Source of the DNA: Rubrivivax benzoatilyticus JA2 = ATCC BAA-35
Lineage (GTDB): Bacteria; Pseudomonadota; Gammaproteobacteria; Burkholderiales; Burkholderiaceae_C
Direction: 5' to 3'
Length of the DNA stretch: 64,000 nt
NCBI RefSeq assembly: GCF_000190375.1
Contig: NZ_AEWG01000076.1
Location: 62,001 to 126,000, forward strand
This document shows positions 58,256 to 64,000 of this stretch, piece by piece; positions within the stretch are counted from its first letter, which is position 1, and each line of letters starts with the position of its first letter. A program made the position numbers and the translations under genes. The notes beneath the pieces are model-generated. The model made no database searches. It saw only the letters and a program-made list of their open reading frames with translations, and was not told where the DNA came from.

Positions 58256-58747
58256 TCACTTCTTCGGCGGCATCAGCACGCGGTCGACGACGTGGATCAC
58301 GCCGTTGGTCGCCGGCACGTCGGCCTTCTGCACCAGCGCCTCGTCGACGGTGACGAAGTCGCCGGCGTGCGAGACGGCGACCTTGGCGCCCTGCAGCGTC
58401 GCGACCTGGCCGTCCTTGACCTCGGCGGCCGTCACCTTGCCCGGCAGCACGTGGTAGCCGAGCACCGACTTCAGCAGTTCCTTGTTCGTCGACAGCTCGG
58501 CCATGGTCTTGGCCGGGACGGCCTTGAAGGCCTCGTCGCTGGGCGCGAAGACGGTGTACGGGCCGGCGCCGCGCAGCGTGTCGGCGAGGCCGGCTTCCTG
58601 GATCAGGCGGTTCAGCGTCGACAGCTCGGGCGTGCGCGCCGCGGTGTCGGCGATCGTCGTCGGCGCCGGCGTGGTGGCGCAACCGGCGAGCCAGGCCGAG
58701 GCGGTCAGCGCCAGGGCGCCGAGAAAGAGGCGGGGAGTGCGGGTCAT
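58256..58747 (-). CDS. Fasciclin-domain lipoprotein
   Basis: Secreted, lipid-anchored protein with a single FAS1 domain. The protein has 163 residues: signal peptide with lipobox WLAGC (Cys22), then FAS1 with the conserved GPYTVFAPSDEAF near 62, YHVLPGKV near 100 and NGVIHVVDRVLMP at the C-terminus. I chose ATG 58747, behind GGAGACC. FAS1 proteins are adhesive or matrix proteins; the exact role is unknown. Upstream are Pho-box-like repeats in its direction. Confidence 0.85.
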   Translation of the reverse strand: MTRTPRLFLGALALTASAWLAGCATTPAPTTIADTAARTPELSTLNRLIQEAGLADTLRGAGPYTVFAPSDEAFKAVPAKTMAELSTNKELLKSVLGYHVLPGKVTAAEVKDGQVATLQGAKVAVSHAGDFVTVDEALVQKADVPATNGVIHVVDRVLMPPKK

Positions 58748-58800
58748 CGAAAGGTCTCCGGTCTGAAGGGAAATCGTCCGGCGCAAGGCTAGGCGGCGTT

Positions 58801-58829
58801 CGTGACGTTCCCGTGACCTCCGCGTGACG
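58801..58829 (-). promoter_or_regulatory. Pho-box-like repeats toward the fasciclin gene
   Basis: Three 7-mers CGTGACG, CGTGACC and CGTGACG at 58801, 58812 and 58823, each 11 bp apart. On the minus strand they read (C/G)GTCACG, similar to the PhoB 7-mer repeated every 11 bp. Confidence 0.5.
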
Positions 58830-58859
58830 GGATCGCGTCGATGACAGTCCTTTCGGCAG

Positions 58860-58893
58860 GTGTCACAGCGCCGTCACGAAGCCTTTCTAGAGT
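58860..58893 (+). promoter_or_regulatory. Pho box and -10 of pstS
   Basis: GTGTCAC (58860-58866) and CCGTCAC (58871-58877), 11 bp apart, match the PhoB repeat. TAGAGT follows at 58888-58893, 10 bp after the second repeat, as in Pho-activated promoters where the last repeat replaces the -35. Confidence 0.75.
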
Positions 58894-58941
58894 CCAGCCC
58901 GAACGTCAGGACCTCACCCCACCCTCCACAAGGTGCAATCG

Positions 58942-59982
58942 ATGACTCTGAATCTGTCCCGCGGTATCGCGCTGGCCGCCACGATGGCGCTCGGCACCTC
59001 CTTCGCCTGGGCCCAGGACGTGACCGGCGCCGGCGCCTCGTTCCCCGCCCCGATCTACGCCAAGTGGGCCGACGCCTACAACAAGGCCACCGGCGTGCGC
59101 ATCAACTACCAGTCGGTGGGCTCGGGTGCCGGCATGCGCCAGATCCGCGGCAAGACCGTCGACTTCGGCGCCAGCGACGCACCGCTGGCCGACGCCGAGC
59201 TCGCCAAGGACGGCCTGATCCAGTTCCCGACGGTGATCGGCGGCGTCGTGCCGGTGGTCAACGTCGCCGGCATCAAGCCGGGCCAGCTCAAGCTCACCGG
59301 CCAGGTGCTGGGCGACATCTACCTGGGCAAGGTCCAGAAGTGGAACGACCCGGCGATCGCCGCGCTGAACCCGGGCGTGTCGCTGCCCGACACCAAGATC
59401 GCCCCGGTGCGCCGCGCCGACGGCTCCGGCACCAGCTTCCTGTTCACCAACTACCTGTCGAAGGTGAACGCCGAGTGGAAGGCCAAGGTCGGCGAAGGCA
59501 CGGCCGTGAACTGGCCGACCGGCGCCGGCGGCAAGGGCAACGAAGGCGTCTCGGCCTTCGTGCAGCGCCTGCCGAACTCGATCGGCTACGTCGAATACGC
59601 CTACGCCAAGCAGAACAAGATGGCGCACGTGCTGCTGAAGAACCAGGCCGGCAGCTTCGTCGCCCCGGACGACACCGCCTTCAAGGCCGCCGCCGCCGGT
59701 GCCGACTGGGCCAAGAGCTTCTATCAGGTGCTGACCGAGCAGCCCGGCAAGGACAGCTGGCCGATCACCGGCGCGACCTTCATCATGATGCACAAGGCGC
59801 AGGACAAGCCGGCCAGCGCGGCGGCCTCGCTGAAGTTCTTCGACTGGGCCTACACCAACGGCGACAAGATGGCCGAGGAACTCGACTACGTGCCGCTGCC
59901 GGCCTCGGTCAAGGACCTGATCCGCAAGCAGTGGGCGGCCGAGCTGAAGGACGGCGCCGGCAAGGCGATCGCCTTCAAGTAA
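58942..59982 (+). CDS. pstS: Phosphate-binding protein PstS
   Basis: Periplasmic phosphate receptor of the high-affinity PstSCAB transporter. The protein has 346 residues. A signal peptide ends at ...FAWA-QDV. Then [16 protein letters not shown] and the phosphate loop residues [11 protein letters not shown] near 152. I chose ATG 58942 rather than the GTG three codons before. First gene of pstSCAB-phoU-phoB. Confidence 0.97.
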   Translation: MTLNLSRGIALAATMALGTSFAWAQDVTGAGASFPAPIYAKWADAYNKATGVRINYQSVGSGAGMRQIRGKTVDFGASDAPLADAELAKDGLIQFPTVIGGVVPVVNVAGIKPGQLKLTGQVLGDIYLGKVQKWNDPAIAALNPGVSLPDTKIAPVRRADGSGTSFLFTNYLSKVNAEWKAKVGEGTAVNWPTGAGGKGNEGVSAFVQRLPNSIGYVEYAYAKQNKMAHVLLKNQAGSFVAPDDTAFKAAAAGADWAKSFYQVLTEQPGKDSWPITGATFIMMHKAQDKPASAAASLKFFDWAYTNGDKMAEELDYVPLPASVKDLIRKQWAAELKDGAGKAIAFK

Positions 59983-60025
59983 TCGCCTGTCCGATCGTCA
60001 CGTCACCAGGGAACCGGAGCTCCTC

Positions 60026-61048
60026 TTGGCCGCTACACTCCCCGCGACTCCCTACGAGCAGGATCGCGACATGGCACGAGCGGCCCCGAAGGGCCAGCCG
60101 CCGCGCAAGCGGCGGGACGGTCCCTGGGCCGACGCGCTGTTCTCGGCGCTGGCCCATGGCGCCGCGCTTCTCACGCTGGCGCTGCTGGCCGGCATCATCA
60201 TCTCGCTGCTGATCGGCGCTGCGCCGGCGATCCAGGAGTTCGGCCTGGGTTTCCTCTGGTCCAAGGACTGGGACCCGGTGCAGCAGAAGTTCGGCGGCCT
60301 GGTGATGATCTACGGCACGATCGCCACCTCGCTGATCGCGCTGCTGATCGCGGTGCCGGTGAGCTTCGGCATCGCGCTGTTCCTCACCGAGCTGGCGCCC
60401 AAGTGGCTGAAGCGGCCGCTGGGCACGGCCATCGAGCTGCTCGCCGCGGTGCCGTCGATCGTCTACGGCATGTGGGGTCTGCTGGTCTTCGGGCCGATCC
60501 TGGCCACCTACGTCCAGGGCCCGCTGCAGTCGCTCTTCGGCGAGGTGCCGGTGCTCGGCGCGCTGTTCAGCGGCCCGCCGGTGGGCATCGGCATCCTGTC
60601 GGCGGGGATCATCCTCGCGATCATGGTGATCCCGTTCATCGCCGCGACGATGCGCGACGTCTTCGACGTCACGCCGCCGCTGCTCAAGGAATCGGCTTAC
60701 GGCCTGGGCGCGACGACCTGGGAGGTCGTCTGGAAGGTCGTGCTGCCCTACACCAAGACCGGCGTCGTCGGCGGCATCATGCTCGGCCTGGGCCGCGCGC
60801 TCGGCGAGACGATGGCCGTCACCTTCGTCATCGGCAACTTCAACCAGCTCGACTCGCTGTCGCTGTTCGAGGCCGCCAACAGCATCACCTCGGCGCTGGC
60901 CAACGAGTTCGCCGAAGCCGAGGCCGGCCTGCACCAGGCCTCGCTGATCTACCTGGGCCTCGTGCTGTTCCTCATCACCTTCGTCGTCCTGGCCTTCTCG
61001 CGCCTGCTGCTGGTGCGGCTGCGCAAGGGTGAAGGGAGCCGTTCATGA
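60026..61048 (+). CDS. pstC: Phosphate ABC transporter permease PstC
   Basis: Inner-membrane permease of the phosphate transporter. The protein has 340 residues with about six to eight hydrophobic segments and the EAA-loop region ...[21 protein letters not shown] near 225. I chose TTG 60026, which has GGAG 6 bp upstream and gives MAATLP, similar to the E. coli start. ATG 60071 is an alternative, 15 residues shorter. ATGA overlap with pstA. Confidence 0.94.
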   Translation: MAATLPATPYEQDRDMARAAPKGQPPRKRRDGPWADALFSALAHGAALLTLALLAGIIISLLIGAAPAIQEFGLGFLWSKDWDPVQQKFGGLVMIYGTIATSLIALLIAVPVSFGIALFLTELAPKWLKRPLGTAIELLAAVPSIVYGMWGLLVFGPILATYVQGPLQSLFGEVPVLGALFSGPPVGIGILSAGIILAIMVIPFIAATMRDVFDVTPPLLKESAYGLGATTWEVVWKVVLPYTKTGVVGGIMLGLGRALGETMAVTFVIGNFNQLDSLSLFEAANSITSALANEFAEAEAGLHQASLIYLGLVLFLITFVVLAFSRLLLVRLRKGEGSRS

Positions 61049-61914
61049 GCCTCGCCGACTCCTTCGGCGCCGGCCGCCTGGCCATGCACGCGCGGCGCAA
61101 GCGCGTCAACGTCATCGCGCTGACGCTGGCGCTGGCGGCGATGGCCTTCGGCGTCTTCTGGCTGGTCTGGATCCTCGTCGAGACCGTGCGCCTGGGCTAT
61201 GCCGGGCTGACGCTGCAGGTCTTCACCGTCTCGACGCCGCCGCCGCTGGCCGAGACCGGCGGCCTGGCCAACGCCATCGTGGGCTCGCTGGTCATGGTCG
61301 GTCTGGCGACGCTGCTGGGCACGCCGATCGGCGTGCTCTGCGGCATCTACCTCTCCGAGTACGGCCAGCGCACCTGGCTGGGCCGCACCACCGAGTTCAT
61401 CAACGACATCCTGCTGTCCGCGCCGTCGATCGTCATCGGCCTGTTCGTCTACTCGGCGGTGGTGGCGCACACCCGCAGCTTCTCGGCCTTCGCCGGCGTG
61501 CTGGCGCTGGCGCTGATCGTCATCCCGGTCGTCGTGCGCACGACGGCGACCATGCTCGGCCTGATCCCGAACTCGCTGCGCGAAGCCGCCTACGCGCTGG
61601 GCACGCCGAAGTGGAAGGTCATCGCCTCGGTGACGCTGAAGGCCTCGCTGGCCGGCGTCGTCACCGGCGTGCTGCTGGCGCTGGCGCGCATCTCCGGCGA
61701 GACCGCACCGCTGCTGTTCACCGCGCTGTCCAACCAGTTCTTCACGCTGGACGTCAGCCAGCCGATGGCCAGTCTGCCGGTGACGATCTTCAAGTTCGCG
61801 ATGAGCCCCTACGAGAACTGGCAGAAGCTCGCGTGGGCCGGCGTCTTCCTCATCACGCTGGGCGTGCTCGGGCTGAACATCCTCGCCCGCGTGCTGTTCC
61901 GCAACAAGCAATAA
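61045..61914 (+). CDS. pstA: Phosphate ABC transporter permease PstA
   Basis: Second inner-membrane permease of PstSCAB. The protein has 289 residues with six transmembrane segments and the EAA loop [21 protein letters not shown] near 178. Starts within the pstC stop and ends 11 bp before pstB. Confidence 0.96.
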   Translation: MSLADSFGAGRLAMHARRKRVNVIALTLALAAMAFGVFWLVWILVETVRLGYAGLTLQVFTVSTPPPLAETGGLANAIVGSLVMVGLATLLGTPIGVLCGIYLSEYGQRTWLGRTTEFINDILLSAPSIVIGLFVYSAVVAHTRSFSAFAGVLALALIVIPVVVRTTATMLGLIPNSLREAAYALGTPKWKVIASVTLKASLAGVVTGVLLALARISGETAPLLFTALSNQFFTLDVSQPMASLPVTIFKFAMSPYENWQKLAWAGVFLITLGVLGLNILARVLFRNKQ

Positions 61915-61925
61915 GGCTCTCCGCG

Positions 61926-62711
61926 ATGGACCGACCCGTCGACCTGCCGACCACCGAGAAGGTCAAGATCTCGGTGCGCGACCTGAACTTCTATTACGGC
62001 AACTTCCATGCGTTGAAGCGCATCAACCTCGACATCCCCGAGCGCAAGGTCACGGCCTTCATCGGCCCGTCGGGCTGCGGCAAGAGCACGCTGCTGCGCA
62101 CCTTCAACCGCATGTTCGAGCTCTACCCGGAGCAGCGCGCCGAGGGCGAGATCCTGCTCGACGGCGAGAACATCCTCGGCAGCAAGACCGACGTCTCGCT
62201 GATCCGCGCCAAGGTCGGCATGGTGTTCCAGAAGCCGACGCCGTTCCCGATGTCGATCTACGACAACATCGCCTTCGGCGTGCGGCTGTTCGAGTCGCTG
62301 CCGCGCGTCGAGATGGACGAGCGTGTCGAGTGGGCGCTGAAGAAGGCGGCGCTGTGGAACGAGGTCAAGGACAAGCTCGGCCAGAGCGGCGCCGGCCTCT
62401 CGGGCGGCCAGCAGCAGCGCCTGTGCATCGCGCGCGGCATCGCCATCAAGCCCGAGGTGCTGCTGCTCGACGAACCCTGCTCGGCGCTGGACCCGATCTC
62501 CACCGGCAAGATCGAGGAGCTGATCCACGAGCTCAAGGCCGACTACACGGTGATGATCGTCACCCACAACATGCAGCAGGCGGCGCGCTGCTCCGACTAC
62601 ACCGCCTACATGTACCTCGGCGACCTGGTCGAGTTCGGCGCCACGACCGACATCTTCATGAAGCCGAAGAAGAAGGACACCGAGGACTACATCACCGGCC
62701 GCTTCGGTTGA
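61926..62711 (+). CDS. pstB: Phosphate ABC transporter ATP-binding protein PstB
   Basis: ATPase of the phosphate transporter. The protein has 261 residues: Walker [10 protein letters not shown] near 50, signature LSGGQQQR near 160, Walker B LLLDEP and the switch His in [10 protein letters not shown]. The family SPFPM-like [13 protein letters not shown] stretch is present. 25 bp before phoU. Confidence 0.97.
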   Translation: MDRPVDLPTTEKVKISVRDLNFYYGNFHALKRINLDIPERKVTAFIGPSGCGKSTLLRTFNRMFELYPEQRAEGEILLDGENILGSKTDVSLIRAKVGMVFQKPTPFPMSIYDNIAFGVRLFESLPRVEMDERVEWALKKAALWNEVKDKLGQSGAGLSGGQQQRLCIARGIAIKPEVLLLDEPCSALDPISTGKIEELIHELKADYTVMIVTHNMQQAARCSDYTAYMYLGDLVEFGATTDIFMKPKKKDTEDYITGRFG

Positions 62712-62736
62712 TGCCCCCCGCGTCGAGGACCCGACC

Positions 62737-63444
62737 ATGACCGACAAACACCTTTCGACGCAATTCGACGCCGAGCTCAGCGGCATCTCCAACCGCGTGC
62801 TGGAGATGGGCGGCCTCGTCGAGGCCCAGGTCGCGCAGGCGATCTACGCGCTGACGCAGTTCAGCGGCGAGACCGCCTCGCAGGTGCTGCAGCAGGAGGA
62901 GCGGGTCAACCAGTTCGAGGTCGAGATCGACCGCGACCTGTCGGCGATCATCGCCCGCCGCCAGCCGACCGCGCGCGACCTGCGCCTGCTGATCGCCGTC
63001 AGCCGCACGATCGGCAACCTCGAGCGTGTCGGCGACGAGGCCGCGCGCATCGCGCGCACCGTGCAGCGCCTGATCAACACCGGCGTCTCCAGCCGGCTGC
63101 GCCTGCCGGTGGCCGACCTGGACTTCGAGGCCAACCTGGCGCTCGCCCAGCTGCGCAAGGCCCTCGACGCCTTTGCCCGCCTGGACACCGCGCGTGCGCT
63201 CGAGGTACTCAAGCAGGACGACCAGATCGACCAGGAGTTCGACGGCCTGCTGCGCAAGCTGATCACCTACATGATGGAAGACCCGCGCACGATCTCCTCG
63301 AGCATCGACCTGGTCTTCGTCGCCAAGGCCATCGAGCGGGTGGGCGACCACGCCAAGAACCTCGCCGAAGCCATCATCTACGTCGTCAAGGGCACGGACG
63401 TGCGGCACGCCTCGGTCGAGGCGGTCGAGAACGTCGTGCGCTGA
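62737..63444 (+). CDS. phoU: Phosphate signalling protein PhoU
   Basis: Negative regulator linking PstSCAB to the PhoR/PhoB two-component system. The protein has 235 residues: two PhoU three-helix bundles with the repeated metal-binding E-x3-D-x3 motifs (residues near 70-90 and 175-200). Confidence 0.96.
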   Translation: MTDKHLSTQFDAELSGISNRVLEMGGLVEAQVAQAIYALTQFSGETASQVLQQEERVNQFEVEIDRDLSAIIARRQPTARDLRLLIAVSRTIGNLERVGDEAARIARTVQRLINTGVSSRLRLPVADLDFEANLALAQLRKALDAFARLDTARALEVLKQDDQIDQEFDGLLRKLITYMMEDPRTISSSIDLVFVAKAIERVGDHAKNLAEAIIYVVKGTDVRHASVEAVENVVR

Positions 63445-63460
63445 GGCACAAGGAGGCACG

Positions 63461-64000
63461 ATGAGCCACGTTCTCGTCGTCGAAGACGAATCGGCGATCG
63501 CCGAACTCATCTCGATCAACCTGCGCCACGCCGGCTACGAGGTCACGGTCGCCGCCACGGCCGACCAGGCCCAGGCCGCCGTCGACCGCGTGCTGCCCGA
63601 CCTGGTGCTCGTCGACTGGATGCTGCCCGGCCAGAGCGGGCTGCAGCTGGCGCGCCGCTGGCGTGCCGAGACGCGCACGCGCGAGATCCCGATCATCATG
63701 CTGACGGCGCGCAACGAGGAGGCCGACAAGATCGCCGGCCTCGACGCCGGCGCCGACGACTACCTGACCAAGCCGTTCTCGCCGAAGGAGCTGCTGGCGC
63801 GCATGCGTGCCGTGCTGCGGCGCAAGGCGCCCGAGGCGCTGGACAGCCCGGTCGAGGTCGCCGGCCTGCGCCTGGACCCGGCCACGCGCCGCGTCACGCG
63901 CCGCGTCGACGGCGAGCTGCGCGAGGTCAAGATGGGCCCGACCGAGTTCCGCCTGCTGCACTTCCTGATGACGCACCCCGAGCGTGTGCACAGCCGCGCG
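63461..64000 (+). CDS. phoB: Phosphate response regulator PhoB (cut by window end)
   Basis: OmpR-family response regulator of the phosphate regulon. The first 180 codons are visible: receiver domain with acidic pair VEDE at 8-10, phospho-acceptor Asp52 in VLVDWMLPG and TKPFSPKELL, then the winged-helix domain beginning around 135 (GPTEFRLLHFLM). AGGAGG lies 5 bp before the ATG. phoR is expected next, beyond the window. Confidence 0.95.
   Translation, partial: MSHVLVVEDESAIAELISINLRHAGYEVTVAATADQAQAAVDRVLPDLVLVDWMLPGQSGLQLARRWRAETRTREIPIIMLTARNEEADKIAGLDAGADDYLTKPFSPKELLARMRAVLRRKAPEALDSPVEVAGLRLDPATRRVTRRVDGELREVKMGPTEFRLLHFLMTHPERVHSRA

Overview
The window is the photosynthesis gene cluster of a purple bacterium plus its chromosomal flank. 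Everything points to a Betaproteobacterium of the order Burkholderiales, almost certainly Rubrivivax gelatinosus or a close relative. The GC content is high. The cluster order crtF-bchCXYZ-pufBA..LMC-crtADC facing bchFNBHLM-lhaA-puhABC-acsF-puhE-crtB is the Rubrivivax layout. CrtA together with CrtC, CrtD and CrtF gives the spheroidene/spirilloxanthin carotenoid branch. The flank carries surE-pcm-nlpD-rpoS, carAB-greA, rlmE-ftsH-folP-glmM and pstSCAB-phoU-phoB in beta/gammaproteobacterial order.

Layout. (1) 1-13.3 kb, plus strand: a superoperon running from crtF through the chlorophyllide oxidoreductase genes bchCXYZ, the LH1 and reaction-centre genes puf, and the carotenoid genes crtA, crtD and crtC. 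(2) 28.8-13.3 kb, minus strand: bchF, the dark protochlorophyllide reductase genes bchN/B/L, Mg chelatase bchH, bchM, LH1 assembly lhaA, reaction-centre H and assembly puhABC, aerobic cyclase acsF, puhE, crtB and a small membrane ORF. The two superoperons converge tail to tail. (3) 28.8-36.8 kb: regulators aerR (B12 domain) and ppsR, the convergent phytoene desaturase gene crtI, and divergently from crtI the bchG, PucC-family, bchP cassette. (4) 36.8-39.8 kb: a histidine kinase/LuxR response regulator pair at the cluster edge. (5) 39.8-64 kb: housekeeping genes, including the stationary-phase sigma locus, pyrimidine/arginine carbamoyl phosphate synthase, rRNA methylases, ftsH, folate and cell-wall precursor genes, and the Pho regulon locus. 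phoB is cut by the window end.

Regulation visible in the DNA: PpsR/CrtJ-type TGT-N12-ACA palindromes lie in front of bchC (a tandem pair 8 bp apart), between crtI and bchG (a tandem pair, the second copy degenerate, again 8 bp apart) and between bchF and aerR (one copy). The puf operon has a strong hairpin between pufA and pufL and a smaller one before pufB. The pst locus has Pho-box repeats facing both ways, and ftsH has a sigma-32-like promoter.

The most unusual things are: a 74-residue ORF with a good ribosome binding site between pufB and pufA that aligns without gaps to the LH1 beta subunit but has lost both histidines and gained a C-terminal tail; a crtC whose only usable start codon lies about 370 bp inside crtD; a one-base frameshift in a run of six C at the start of greA; and two kinds of palindromic repeat in intergenic DNA.
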